Shown: positions 1 to 12,810, counted from the first letter of the stretch. The stretch: 64,000 bases of DNA from Phoenix dactylifera (GCF_009389715.1 NC_052400.1:19313674-19377673), one strand, 5' to 3'. Numbers and translations: made by a program. Notes: generated by a model not told the origin, from the letters alone.

Positions 1-540
1 TCACCCAAACCCAAGCCCCACCATCTGGGTGAAAACACCTTACCATGATCGACTCCTGCAACAGCCTTTTAATTTTTCTTCAATATATAGCTAACGTCGC
101 GATGGTTGTGTTAGAAAAAAGAGTCAAAAGATCCTCCTACTTTAAGAAAAACTTCCTCTTTTGTCTGACCTCTCGACCGCTTCTCGTCGAAGAGGCGCAG
201 CTCCTCTCAACTGAGCAGGTTGGTATATTCGACCGGATCTAGTTACATCGTTGATGGTTGGATCTCCCCCAGTTCGCCTGTCTACCATGTTAGAAGGTTT
301 AGATGATAGGGCGCTGCTTCCCTTTTTTTTCTCTTTTTTTATGATAGGTTAGACGCGTTTACCGTTCACGCGAGAGGGGTCAGAGTATATATACAAAGGA
401 GGGAGGGACAACTGGCGTCGAATCCTTTTTATAGGACCAAGCTGCAATGATTACTTAAAAGCTTGATCCAATGACAAAGATGAAGTACACTAGTGGCCAC
501 CCTATAACAAATGCAACAATATAATATGGGGCAGTGCTAT
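1..540. other. Non-coding left flank
   Basis: No gene, RNA or recognisable mobile-element end is visible. The only open frame (45-242) has no domain or protein-like composition. A T-rich tract lies near 320-340. Confidence 0.5.
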
Positions 541-551
541 TGATCACCGTG

Positions 552-820
552 AGATCATTTGTCTTGCATGGACATCAGGCAAAATTTAGCGTCCTATCAG
601 CAACTATGAATCGTCGTAACAGCAATGGTGAATGGAAAACTGATGTTTACCAGTTTATTACGTCTAGAGATGGGCATCGGGCCGGGCCGGAAGATCATTT
701 GTATTGCATGGGGCAAAATTTAGCATCCTATCAGCAACTATGAATCGTCATAACAACAATGGTGAATAGAAAACTGATGTTTACCAGTTTACTACGTCTA
801 GAGATGGGCATCGCGCCGTG
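552..820 (+). repeat. Direct duplication of hAT left end plus its flank
   Basis: Copy 1 (552-690) and copy 2 (692-about 820) align almost throughout; copy 1 has 6 extra bases near its start. Both run from AGATCATTTGT through the target site ACGTC into the hAT end TAGAGATGGGCATCG (665 in copy 1, 799 in copy 2). Copy 1 stops about 26 bp into the transposon end, whereas copy 2 continues into the full element. The genomic flank and a stub of transposon end were therefore duplicated together. Confidence 0.85.
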
Positions 821-1361
821 CCGAACCCGGCCCGGCCCAGGCCCACCGGGCCACAGACTAAACGGGCCGTGCCCGGCCCGGCCCGTCTGGCTACCAAAAA
901 ATAGCCGTTACGGGCCGTGCCTGGCACGACCCGTCTGGCAAAAAAAAAAAAAAAAAAAAACCGTTGCCATAACGGCTATTTTTGGTTTTTACCCAAAATA
1001 CCCCTCCCAACAATCATAAAACGGCTAATTTGAGGGGTATTTTGGGAAAACTATTTGGAGTCCTATAAATACCTCTTTCCTCCCTCATTCTCACCACACC
1101 AAACCAACTCTTCTCTCCTTCTCTACTGCTACTATTTCTCTCTTCTAGCAATATTTAGCAAGTGCTCTTCTAGCAATTTAATTTTTAGTTTGCATTTAGC
1201 AAGTGTTCAAGTGCTACACAAGAGGAGGTTCTTGTTGAGAAGAGAAGGAGGTTCTTGTTGAGAGCACAAGAGGAAGCTCACAAATCTCGGCTCTACCTCT
1301 GGTCCTCTACTCAATTCCTCCTTGTGGTTAGTTTTTATTTTTTGCATTCATCAATTTAGAT

Positions 1362-3382
1362 ATGTCATCTTTTGAGGAAAGTCATTTTAGCATTCCTCCT
1401 GTTTCTGGGGGAGAAGAAACTAATTCCCAACCCCATATTCTAGTTTCTCTAGAACTAGTGAACCGAGTGAAGATCAAACCTCTTCTCGTAAGAGGACTAG
1501 TGCTGTATGGAATGAATTTGATAGAATTATGGTTGATGGAGTCTGGAAAGCAAAATGTAAAAAATGTGCCAAACTTTATAGTTGTAGTAGTACTGGGGGA
1601 ACAGGCCATTTAAAAAGACATCAAGAGAGTCATAGGATGCATGATTCTCGTCTTCAAAGTACCCTTAACATACAAGGGGGATCACTTTTAGGTAATTTTG
1701 CATATAATCATTAAAATCAAAGAAAAGCACTTGTAAAATGGATAGTTAAGGATAAATTATCTTTTAGTTTATGTGAATCTTTTAATTTTGAAGAATATGT
1801 TCAATTAAACCTACAACCTGCTTACAAAAGAACTAGTAGGCGTACATTTAGAAGAGTAGCTATGACTAACTTTTTAGCAATGAGACAAAGTTTAATTAAA
1901 ACACTCTCTACTTTAAATATAAAAGTTTCATTAACTTCTGATATTTGGTCAGCATCTGTAGGTAGTAATTGTTTTATTGCTATTACTGCTCATTATATTG
2001 ATAATGATTGGCAATTAAATAAACGTATTCTTACTTTTTGTGCTTTTGATTTTCCACATTCTGGGCAACAAATTTCAAATGCCATTTATCAAACTGCATG
2101 TTCATATAATATTAATGATAAAATTATGTCTATTACTTTTGATAATGCATCTAATAATAATTCTGCTGTTACATTATTAAAGGACTCATTGCATCCCATG
2201 TTAAATGAAAATTTATTGCATATTAGATGTGCATGTCATATCTTAAATCTTTCTGTTCAAGCTAGCATGGGCATGATTCAAGATGCCATTTCAAAAATTA
2301 GAAATGCAGTTTCTTTTATTCATGCTTCAAGATCAAAACTTCAAGAATTTAAGGAACTATGTTTAAATCAAGGTAAACGTTTTAAAAAATTTAAACTTGA
2401 TGTAATTACTCGTTGAAACTCAACATATAGCATGATACACGATGCATACCCATATAAAAATTTATTAAGTGCATATATTAATGATCATGGATTAATTAGG
2501 CTTTATATTGACTGAAATTGATTGGAATAAAGAAAAAATTTTGGAAGATTTTTTGTTTAGTTTTTATAATGCTACTAATATTTTTTCTGGTATTTATTAT
2601 CCAACTTTATGTTCATTTTTACAACAAGCATATATGATTAGTCAAAAATTTGCAGAACATAGATATGATGATGTTTTAATGCCTATTATTGAACAAATGG
2701 AATCTAAATGGAATGAGTATTGGGACAAGATATGTCCTATACATAACTTAGCTGCTGTATTTGATCCAAGAGTTAAATTGAATGGCGTACTAATTTTACT
2801 TGAGGCATATTGTGAAAATATGATTCAAGATCCTGAACCTGCTAAAATTAAGGTAAAACAACTTTTTTATGATATTATGCTATATATGATGAAAAAATTC
2901 GTGGATCTAGATTTTCCGTACAAAGCTCTATTTCTTCTTCTAGTAGTTCTCGTTCGTCATCTATTTTTTCATTCATTGCACAGAGAAAACACACACATGC
3001 TTCAAGTTCATCTTCATCTTCTTCATCTTTAAGTAGTGAATTAGAATTTTATTTACGAAATGATCTTCAGTCTGCATATGATGAAAATCAAATAAAGAGT
3101 CTAAATGTATTATCTTGTTGGAAGAGTGTTAAAAATCAATATCCTGTTATGTCTGCAATTGCACGCGATATTTTAGCTGTGCCGATGTCCACAGTAGCAT
3201 CGGAATCCGCTTTTAGTGCAGGTCAGCGTGTTCTTGACGAAAAGAGAAGTAGGATGACTGGCGAAACGGTTGAGATGCTTCTCTGCTTCAAAGATTGGTT
3301 GGATGCTGAGGCGAGACTTCAAGATAAAGGTGGACATGATACAACATCCTCTGATGATGATGATACAAACACTACTGAATAG
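1362..3382 (+). pseudogene. hAT transposase (BED finger, RNase H-like, C-terminal dimerisation), decayed
   Basis: The pieces follow the plant RICESLEEPER/DAYSLEEPER order. A BED zinc finger lies at about 1475-1640 (WKAKCKKC, then HLKRHQESH). The RNase H-like core follows at 1740-2900 (DIWSASVGSNCF; RCACHILNLSVQ; AAVFDPRVKL). The hAT dimerisation region is at about 3100-3310 (LNVLSCWKS, ASESAFSAGQRVLDEKRSR, LLCFKDWLDAE). The coding line is broken at least five times: a frame change between the N-terminal piece and the BED finger near 1450, a stop at 1712, a stop at 2414 where the family normally has Trp in the TRWNSTY motif, a frame change near 2500 and another near 2900. It cannot make a full protein. 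The acidic Asp/Ser-rich tail before the stop at 3380 is typical of the family. Confidence 0.88.
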
Positions 3383-3715
3383 TGAATACTGATGATTAGT
3401 AAAATTTTGATCATTTATTTTTATTTCTTAATTTCTTATAATTGTACATTTTTATTTTTTTAATTGTTAAAGTGAGTCATCTCTATTTTTTCCTTTCTTA
3501 TTGTATTCTGGAGGTCAGACCAAGGTCCAAACCTCCCTTCATGTACCATTTTGATTTAAATTAATAAACTGGTAGGGGTCTATGCCAACCCCCCAACCAT
3601 TAAGGTGGCTTTATATTAATAAATCCTTAGTTCCCAATATTTATTAATTTATTAAAAAAAAATTTATTCTCATTTATTTTAAGGGGGACGAGCCGTGCCT
3701 GGCCCGGCCCAGGCC

Positions 3716-3960
3716 CGGTTCAGGCCCTTATGGGCCGTTCCGGGCTGGTTCGCGAGCCGTGCCATGCTTGGCCCACGAATCGTACCAGCCCAGGCCCTTA
3801 TGGGCCGTGCCGGGCTGGCTCGCGGGCCGTGCGTGCTTGGCCCACGAATCATGCCAGCCCAGGCCCTTATGGGCCGGGCCGGGCTCAACCCGCGGGCCAG
3901 GAATTCGTAACCCAGCCCGGCCCCCTTTTATGGGCCATGCTAGGCACGACCCGTTAGGCA
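3716..3960 (+). repeat. hAT subterminal GC-rich tandem units
   Basis: Three units of about 70 bp begin at CCCTTATGGGCCG near 3726, 3796 and 3866. Each contains a GGGCTGG or GGGCTCA core, and the first two a CTTGGCCCACGAATC segment. They sit just inside the right end of the hAT. Arrays of short motifs here bind transposase in Ac-like elements; that role is inferred. The open frames on both strands across this block come from the repeat and are not genes. Confidence 0.75.
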
Positions 3961-4001
3961 CGACCCGTTAGAGATAGGCAATGCCCATCTCTAACTACGA
4001 C

Positions 4002-7000
4002 ATTAGGTAACTTGTGGGATTCATGAACATTAGCTGTCAATCTCCAGAGGCAATGTGATGCATGGTCAGCAATCTTCGTATTTAGTCCTGTTAGGGGTGT
4101 AAAGGGGAGCCACAAATCTTTAATCCCATACTGCTTGAGTAGTGGAAAGAATTGTGCTTATAAGGGATCTCCATTTTCTTTCCCTTACGAGATGCCTTTT
4201 GGACAAAGTCATGAGGGGTATCTTCTGTTCTGAAAAGACGGAGGGTCTTCCCAAAGCGGACAATATCTTGTGACGGGATGCAACTCTTTTTTCTACTCTA
4301 TTAAGTTCAACAGAACTGAGGTTCCTACATTGCTAAAATAGAGGCAGCGGAGGAGACGAAGATTGGATATCCTACGCCTCCTTATCTTTCCATGTAACTG
4401 AGGGTGTTTTTCTTTTCTTTTCTTTTCTTTTTTGGGCAAGCATGTAATTCAGTTGTAGGAAGTGGTCGTATAACCTTTTCTGCTTAATCAAGAAAAAATA
4501 AAAAAAATATGTGGTGGCAAAACTATGGGATTAGGCCGCCAACTTTGCCATTTAAGATTCATGAAAAATCTTGAGTTGAAAGCGACTCAAGAAAATTTAA
4601 GATACTGACAAAGTGTGGAATATAGTTGGCAGATATCACGATGAGTTAGATCATGCCAACCCCGTAGAAGCTAGTAAATTTACTGTCACATGCCCCAACA
4701 ATCTAAGAGAAAATGCAAGCGAATGGGATCCAGGGATTTTGACTAAAGGTCCTGTGAATTTTCTATTAGAGATAATATTATCTTTTCCTAATTTTCATAT
4801 TTTGTAGTCGAATAGTTCTACTTTGTTTTGTTTTATTTTATGAGTCAAGGTTTCTATTTTTACCTACAGTTTGTAAGACTCATTTATATAAGAAAGTCCA
4901 GGATTTAATTTGTAATTTTGATTGATGAATAGATTTTTCTTTTTAAAAAAATCTTCCCTTTTTCTCCCTATTTTTGTGTTGTTTCTCTCTCTACAACGCT
5001 TGGGTTAGGCCCTGCATCGGATGCGAAACATGTTCCAAAATATTTTATTTGAGAAGGATGGTGAACAAACTAATTAAAAAGATCTTGCTCAAAGCTACGC
5101 CCAAAAAATTGGCAGTCCAATCAACATAGAACCATTCCTAATTCTGATGAGCCCATATTCTATAGAGTTAGGATACCTTTAAGGTCCGAATTTGCCATCA
5201 CCGCCATCTTTGGACCCATCCGAACCCCACCTACCCACGCCTGGCGCTACTTCCTTTTTTTGTGTGTGGTATACTAGCAGCTCACACTAATCTTGCATGA
5301 GCATTGCCTACAGAATCTAAAGCCAAAGCGCTCTATAATGATGGAGGAACATGTACACCTAGGGTCTAGAAAAACTCTCCAGAATGATGAGCAGCAAAAA
5401 AGATGATCCAGTGATCAGCAGCTCTGCTCGTCTTCCGAAACACATGTCTCTTTATCGATCCTTCTTTTCGTCATGCGCGGCCCCCTCGGCCGCTCCGCTC
5501 TCTCCCTCTCTCTCAAGCGCAACCCGAGCCCCATCTTTTTCTCTCGTGCGAGACTAATTTACTTGTGGCCACCGATCACATGTACATTTCATGGGTCTAT
5601 ACGCCCCTTAACTGATGAATCGATGCCCAACCCTCCTTTCCTGGAAGAGATGGGAAGAAGGGCTGTGACAAGTGAAAATGTAGCACCTTGGGTGGTCATG
5701 TATTGGATTGCCTGCAGCGCTCCCCAGGGTATACATGTCTACTTTCTTTTTTTTCTGCAACTGGACTACCCAACTGCAGAAAAGATATATAAGTCCCAAC
5801 TGCAGGAAAGCGGATTACCTCACTTATGCTAACTAGATGGACTGATCAATAAGAGCTGACCATTCAAAACTTGCCATGTGGCCCATCTATTCTTAGCAAA
5901 TGTCAACAACTTGGCCGTTTCGCCAATGATTTTCCAGCAAACATGGTACCTAAGCAAATTTTGTTACCGAAAAATGTAGAAGAGATTAACGATTGAGATA
6001 TGCGGTTTTTGCCTTATCAACTAGTATATGACCCTTAAACTACTCGGCGACGAATTCCGACGTTCGCCTATATATTGCGTTATCGGAGGCCCTAAAGATA
6101 AGTTTTCTTTTAACTCTCTTGCGCTATCTTTCTTCTCTCACAAGCCTCCTCTTATTTTTTTAGAGTTGTGTTTGACTTAGTCATTGGAGGATCTCTTATT
6201 GAACACACTTCGATGGGTAGACTTTTTTTGTTTTTACTGTTTTATATCAAAGCCGGCGTTGGAGCACCATTCGAAGCCATTCATTAGCCATCCAACTCCA
6301 CCAAAGCATTGTCACGGAGGGGTGCAGTGATCGTATCCGATCCCCCTGATTCGGACGATTAGTCGGGAACTCCAATCACTACTACCAACTCGTTGCTTAG
6401 GTTGGACCAATTTCCAGTAACAAGTGGGAAGCTAAACCCTTTGTCCGATTATGGTATTCACCTTGGAGACCAAGAAAAGTAATTGAATTAACTGGGGCAA
6501 AATGGACTTCGGATGAAATAATCGACCCGTAATGGCTCAGCCCACGGTTGGGTCCTTGTGGTCAATGGGCCAGATTTTTTGGGCTGGACCTGGGTGAGTG
6601 GATGGGTGCACCGCTTCCTTTTTCTTCCCTTCTTTTTTCTGGTATTTCTACTTTTCCTTTTTCACTTTTCTATTTTTTTGATGTTTTTTGTTCACTCATT
6701 CTGCCCATTTTATGCCTAATGTAATGACCGGTGAGCATTTTCATGACCGTTTAACTCAAAAAAAGAAAATGCTTAGGCTACCAAGGGGATCCTCAACAAA
6801 AAAATAAACGATGGATCTCTTTCATCTCTAATATAGGAAAGTTATTCAATAAAAAAACCGATAAAGTTAATCTAAATGTCGTTCTCATTGTGACTAGTTC
6901 TTATATTAGTGAAAGGACCTAGGCTAATGAACTCTATAAGAAAATATAAAATAATTGAATCCACCCTAAGTTAGGGTTGGACCATAGAGGTTCGGCGCTT

Positions 7001-9689
7001 CAATTAGGGCCATGTGTATATGATATAATAGTCATAATTGGATAAATGTTATAATATATATGAGATAATGCACCATATGATATTATATGAGTTCTACCCA
7101 ACTATGATCTATGAATGATACTCAGACAACCATGGCCGCAAGGCTGGATTTCTTTAATTTAATATCCAAGTGGAGAGGATCCTATCTCAAATAAAATACG
7201 GAAATGACCCATACCTCTTATAGTCCCACTGAGTTACGAAACCTGATGCCCCCTCTTCCTCAAACAATGCAATCATAAGATTCACTCACCAAAATGGTAA
7301 ATGCTGGCTATCCATTGGGCATGTTTCCGACCAGCACAATGATAAACATCTTTTTGATTACTTGTAAAGTATTTGGCAATTGATGATCATTGGCATTCGA
7401 TGCAAAATAGATATGTGACTCTCTTTTTTTTAATAAATCGGATAATTTAAATTAATCGAGTATAAATACATCCGTAGGAATCAGAAAATAAAATATCAAA
7501 AAACTAAATAAAAAGATTTGCCAAAGAAACCCATAATATAGATCCGGTATAACTTACCACATAAGATGTCATCCAATCAACTGCACTAACATTGAAGATA
7601 TGTGACTCTTCAAGACAGCCTCATGTGATTGGTATTTGTGTAACACTAATGTTCCATCTCATTTGCCTACCCCAATAATCTCGGATAATAGTTTTCTAGT
7701 TTAAGATGCCGTGTGCCTGATTTACGCAAGACCTATCGATAAACTATATGATAGAGGAAGATAAGGTGGAACTTCCCTTACTTTATGTAATAATAGAAGT
7801 GGTTAACAAAATAAGAGAGGAAGCAAGTGATTAAAGATCTTGTTTTGGAACAAGTCATCGGAGTTGGTGGAAACAGTTTCCACAACACAGCTCATTGCCG
7901 CACCCTGAATAAGAAGTTATAAATGTGATACGTGGAAATGATTAACTTGTGCATGTCATGATTCATGGTGGCCGTCCTTTTCAGTTTGAGAAAGCGAAGC
8001 AGGAATCGGTCGCTTGGTTTAAAAATGAGGGTATTGCTTCGCGTACTCTCGCAATGCATCCCAATCTAGTGTCAAAATGAATTTTGTGCGTCCTACATGG
8101 GGTAGGTGATTTATTAATTAAGAACTTTTTCATCCATTTTACCCCTGGTAGATCATCGAAAACCAGGATATATAATGGGGTGCATATATACATATTTCTC
8201 TAAAACTAATTTCATGTCAACAAATTGATCATTGAACTTTCTTCTGCTGAGATACCATGAATAAATCGTTATTAGTTAATAATACCAGGCAGTGATTTGT
8301 TACATGTTATCTTGAACCATCACAATCATGAATATGGTACAGCTATGTCTTTGTAAATGGGCTTTTGACATTGTTGAATTCAGTCCACATAGATGGCTAT
8401 ATTGGATTTAAATATGGAAAAAAAACTACTTTTATCATTTATATCTCCAGGAGACACTATTCTTTTTTCTCACATAAACTTGTAAAAAAAATCAAGAATA
8501 AAGAAAGAGAATTATTTTTCTACTTGTCTTCACAGTGTATAAGGGCAGCCTTTATATAGTGCTAGAAGGCTGACGAAGTTTGGTAAGGCTGACTATGTTT
8601 CGCACAATCAATCACAAATCAATTGAGGTGAAGTTTGGTAGGACCAACTAAGTTTTGCACAATCAGCCTTTATGGAGGCCAACTATATTTGACACAATTA
8701 ATCACAAAATCAATCATAGTTCTACAATAATTCTAATAAAATTGAGGCATGTGTTTGATAGTTTTGGCCTCAATGGCAGTTAACCTGCTCCATCTTCTTA
8801 CTAGAAAGTTTTAAAAAATTGTTCTGCCTTATATTAGTTGTATATTTCAAATATTATCACAAATCATTTGGAGTAAGCTTAATACCTGTTTAATTATCAA
8901 AAATAGATCCACATGCCTATATGCTCCACGATTATAGACATGAAATAAGCCTTAGAAAACCTTAGAAAACCCAACCTACCCGGTTGGTGTGAGACTTGGT
9001 ACTCGGTAGTCTAAATTCTTGGGCTTTAACGGAGAGGGCAATCACTTAAAAGGCCAAATTTCTGGAGCCTGGGATGGCACCATGTATCCCCTTTCATATC
9101 ATCCCTCCCAAACCGGAGGTGAACCGACCAACCGCCACCGTCTCAGGGTTATGTTGGGTCCCGCCACAGCCAAATCCGGCCAAGTCTTGTCTTCAATAGT
9201 AGAAAGTTTTTCCTTTTCTTTTGAGGAAAAGGAGGCTGAGAAAGAGCCACCTAAAGTGACGTGTAGCTATTTGCAATTAATGTGTTTATTTATAAAGGAG
9301 ATAGCAAGATATAAGAGAAGAAAAATTTGCTGAAAACAAGCTGGTTGAACCCAAAATTTTTAACAGCAGAAACCTTGCTGAAATAGAGAGACTGCAAATT
9401 GACAAGACATAACTAAATCAACAGTAGAAACTTGAAGAGGAATTACTTAGATAAATTATGGAAAACTTCATGCATCGTTTTCATGAGAACGGCAATTTTG
9501 TACGTGTCATTTTCATCCGCATCCTCCGTATATATTTTTGGAGATTTTTACCATTCACTTTTTATCTCCCTCCTGGTCCTGGATTACTACACAATATCTT
9601 TCATGTGGGCCCTATAAATCGCCTGACCTCAGTCTCTATGTGATCCATGAGCCGAATGAAATGTCCAAGGCTGGCGGCCGGCGGTGGTG
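4002..9689. other. Intergenic, no gene recognised
   Basis: About 5.7 kb of AT-rich sequence with only short domain-free open frames. Minor features are a CTTTT-type pyrimidine run at about 4410-4432 and degenerate repeats at 8.56-8.71 kb. I see no transposon ends, tRNA or coding exon that I can defend. Confidence 0.5.
8562..8715 (+). repeat. Degenerate short tandem repeat
   Basis: Roughly three units of about 55-60 bp share the words GAAGTTTGGTA, CCAACTA or CTGACTATGTTT, and CACAATCA(ATCACAAA). Units differ by several changes each, so the array is old. No function is apparent. Confidence 0.5.
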
Positions 9690-9853
9690 GAGCTGGCGGA
9701 GTCGGCATCGGCGAGGGCGAGGTGGTCGGCTGGTTGGGCAGAAACATTACGGAAGAGGACGGGGACCATGGAGAGGCTCCGGTTGGTGGGGAAGTTGGTG
9801 GGCAAACAGAGGGAGCAGTAGATGCCGTCAGGGCCGGAGACGGACTTGGCCAT
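9690..9853 (-). pseudogene. 5' fragment of a 4-coumarate-CoA-ligase-like (4CLL) gene
   Basis: From an ATG at 9853 the minus strand reads MAKSVSGPDGIYCSL, then MVPVLFRNVSA and LALADADS. This matches the N-terminus of plant acyl-activating enzymes of the 4CL-like 7 type (pattern M-K-S-G-DGIY-SL, SMV--LFRN, ADAD). Those enzymes are about 540-550 aa, peroxisomal or cytosolic, and adenylate carboxylic acids before joining them to CoA. Here the similarity stops after about 55 codons, well before the AMP-binding motif. Sequence upstream of the ATG (to about 10,090) may be the old 5' UTR. It is a truncated relic or captured first-exon piece. The family call rests on remembered family sequences. Confidence 0.7.
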
Positions 9854-10099
9854 TACGGGGGTGGCGGCGGATGAGATTTAGACGACTAGAGAAAAGGAGT
9901 CGTAGAGAGCTGCGAGCGTGGTAGTGAAGCAATGCACGGGAGAAGTGAGGGAACGGCAAGAGTTTTATTGTCCTTCTCAAGAGATAGTGTGTAGAATGAA
10001 GAGTGAAGAGCTATTCCATTATCGGGAATTAAACTTGAGAGATCGCATACACAAACTAGAGACAAATTGGATTTAAGAGCACTTCGTTCCATAAAAGAG

Positions 10100-11291
10100 G
10101 CAAAAATTGTATTATTAATATGTTCATAAAAAAAAAAAGAACATCTTCATACAATGCATGAGAAGCTTGAGCAGGATATATTTTCTAATTTTAATTCGAG
10201 CATTATCTGCTAAAAATAATTCTTAAAATTAAGTTTAATGATAAATAAATATGTTAGAATTATTTAATTATATATAGAGAAATCTGGTTAAATTTGATAT
10301 ATCTCCAATAAAAATTTATGAATCCCGTGAGAACCAAGTATTTGCTCATCGAAAATTTTAGATTCAAGCAAAATTTAACATGATCTAATTGGTTATAATA
10401 TATGTATCGTATGCTGTATCATAAGAAAGTAGTTATCATAGTGGAAAGACTGTCACGGTGGATAGAACTAAGAATATAATTTTTTTTCTTTTGGGGTGAA
10501 ACGTAAATCATCTTTTTTAAGTGTTTTCGCCTTCTACCGACGTCAAGAAATAGACGGGGAGCCATCGGGAGAGGGGGACAAGGCTTCGTGGTGGGGAAGG
10601 GGATATCGACGGATTTTCCAAGGGGATCCTTCTCAACTTGAAATTTTTCACATTTTTAACTTTGACTTTTGACTTTTCCAAACTCGAAAAAGATGAGAGA
10701 TCCAGGTCCAAAACTACGTATAGTGTATGCTCTGAAGGCGTCTTGTGTAAAACTTTTTGTGAATTTTCTGAATAAATTTGTAGTAAAAAATAGTGACTTG
10801 GAAAAAATAGAAAATGAGTAGCCATTATTAATCTCGGAATTAACAATGGAGATCCAAAGATGCTATCTTTCTGCGGATAAAATATCGCTTCTTTGTCTTG
10901 AACCATGCTGACGTAAATATGAAGGCAGATACCATGCGCCCCACCACATCTATTTATTATCATCAATCTTTCAATAGTTTGTGCACCCAAGAAACGCCTT
11001 CTACCCCACTCCATTACTCGTTTCAGTATTTTAGTTCGCAGATGTGCTCGCACGTCTTCTCTTTGTAGATTAATAGGCCAAAGAACTCATCCGTGCGTCA
11101 CTCGTGGGACCTAACTTCTCTCTCTCTCTCTCTCAAGCCGGCGTTTTACCACCTCCTTCCCCCACCTCCGCTCTCTCTTATCTCTCTCAGCTCGTATCTC
11201 TTACCTCGTTACTCTCTTGGTTTCGGTTCTTCCCTGCTGGGAGGAACGACCGGCGATCGTGAAATTAAGGGCTCGGACTTAAACCACCGTC
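10100..11291 (+). promoter_or_regulatory. WRKY gene upstream region
   Basis: About 1.2 kb separates the 4CLL relic from the WRKY start codon. It is AT-rich to about 10,500 and then mixed. A CT-rich stretch with a (TC)n run lies at about 11,109-11,134 and suits a monocot 5' UTR. No clear TATA box is seen. A 178-codon antisense open frame (10,517-11,053) has no protein-like signature. Confidence 0.5.
10662..10673 (+). promoter_or_regulatory. Paired W-box cores TTGACTTTTGAC
   Basis: Two TTGAC cores seven bases apart lie about 620 bp upstream of the WRKY start. WRKY proteins bind TTGAC(C/T), and WRKY promoters commonly carry clustered W boxes for self- or cross-regulation. The sequence is plain; the role here is inferred. 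Confidence 0.5.
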
Positions 11292-12376
11292 ATGGACGGC
11301 TGTTCCAACGGCACCGATCCCAAAGATCGTGGCATCGCCACCACCGACCTCAAGACCTCCACCCGCCTCTCCTCTCCTTCCTCGAAGAAGCGAAGGTTCG
11401 TCTGCTGTTCCGCCGGAACTCTCACAACCCGGCTCTCACCTTTCCTTCTTCTAAGCTAAATTTCTATTTTTTATATATTAGCAATTGCTAATTTTTTATC
11501 ATAATTTCCGCAGCCGGCGGTCGGTTCAGAAACGAGTGGTGTCCGTACCCAGCGGCGACGGCGCTGTTCCGCCTTCCGATTCCTGGGCCTGGAGGAAGTA
11601 CGGCCAGAAGCCGATCAAGGGCTCCCCCTACCCCAGGTACTATTGCCTCCCCTCTTCCTATAAAACGCCTCCGGTGCACTCTAGATGGACGCAGTCGGAT
11701 CCGGCCACGGCGCGCGACTTCTTGTTTTACTTTCTTGGTGACTCGCAGGGGCTACTACAAGTGCAGTAGCTTCAAGGGGTGTCCGGCGAGAAAGCAAGTG
11801 GAGAGGAGTCGCTTGGACCCCGCCATGGTGGTGGTAGCATACGCCGGGGAGCACAACCACGCCTGTCCTCCCCCAAGAAACCGCCACCACCAGCACCACA
11901 GAAGTTCCAAGCCTCGGTCGGTCGAGATCCCGACCTCGGGCCAGGAACCGGCAGCGCCCGACTCCGTCCAGACAGGCCCCGCCGATCCCGACGAGAAGTT
12001 CTCCGATTTGATCGCTGACGAGTCGTCGTCCCTCATAACGCTCGACGGCCGCTACTTTCTCCCCGACGCCGGATCTACTTCCTCCACCTCTCCTCCAGAT
12101 GCCGATGACGCCCTGCTCTACGGATCCGTATGTGTCGCCGGAGGCGCCGCCGCCGCCGCGGGTGTCGCGATGATGTTCGCGGACGAGTGCGAGAGGTTGT
12201 CGCGGGACTCCGGCGGCAACGACGGAGGCGAGGACGAGTCGCTATTCGCGGACCTGGGGGAGCTGCCGGAGTGCTCGGCGGTGTTCCGGCGAGGTTTCGT
12301 GGAGAGGCATATGGGAGGGGAGGAGAGCCAGCGGTTCACGTTGACGACGGTAGCCTGCTGCAGGAGCAGCGGATGA
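11292..12376 (+). CDS. WRKY transcription factor, group IIe (WRKY65/69-like)
   Basis: Three exons join in frame: 11292-11395, 11514-11636 and 11749-12376, with GT-AG introns of 118 and 112 bp, giving 284 aa. A basic stretch ([14 protein letters not shown], about residues 32-45) precedes one WRKY domain: [15 protein letters not shown] from residue 57, then a zinc finger with C81, C87, H111 and H113. C-X5-C-X23-H-X-H with this lead-in is the group IIe pattern. The second intron splits the Arg codon in PR|GYYKC, the conserved WRKY intron site. The C-terminal half is acidic and Ser/Gly/Ala-rich, ending in a Leu/Asp patch ([12 protein letters not shown]) that may activate transcription. The protein should act in the nucleus on W-box promoters, in stress or development programmes. 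The ATG at 11292 is the first in frame and fits a usual IIe length. I see no damage. Confidence 0.93.
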
Positions 12377-12810
12377 CATGATGGCATCATCGCTGCGTTG
12401 CCTTACTGGACTTGCGATTGGACAGATAGAGCATTAGAAATTTTCTTGATATTTTACTCGTCGTAGGTGTACGGAGGTTAGCGATTACCTTTTCTTTTCT
12501 TTATTTTCTGAAAAATTTCTATCAGCTAAGGCTTTTTTGTTCTTTCGTTTTGCTTGAAAAATTCGAGGAAGGGGAGAGAGAGGAAAGGGGAGGGGTTTGC
12601 GAGGCAGATTCATGTCGTTGTCAAGAAACGGTGATAGAGTCGGGGGCGTTTTCTCGTGGCGGTTAGCGGCGGTGGCCGACCTTAATTATGTCGTCAGGAG
12701 CATCAGTTTTTCCGTCCACCTGCTCCTTGTTTATTTTATCATACAAAGTATAGCGCGCTCACTACGTCACCTCTATTATTGGTTCCCAAACATTAAGCTG
12801 ATTGATCCCG
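12377..12810. other. WRKY 3' flank
   Basis: Probable 3' UTR and downstream sequence, with T-rich tracts near 12,490-12,550. No second gene is visible. Confidence 0.45.

Larger units (their letters stand above)
799..3993 (+). mobile_element. hAT-superfamily DNA transposon, about 3.2 kb
   Basis: The left end TAGAGATGGGCA (799-810) and the right end TGCCCATCTCTA (3982-3993) are perfect 12-bp terminal inverted repeats. They are flanked by ACTACGTC (791-798) and ACTACGAC (3994-4001), an 8-bp target-site duplication with one mismatch, which is the length hAT elements make. Both subterminal regions are rich in GGCCCGG-type motifs, as hAT ends often are. The body is AT-rich and encodes a decayed BED-finger/hAT transposase. 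The ends look intact, so it could have been mobilised in trans, but its own transposase is broken. Confidence 0.92.

Noticed and set aside
10517-11053. 178-codon minus-strand frame upstream of WRKY
   Set aside because: No domain or protein-like features; it overlaps the WRKY promoter.
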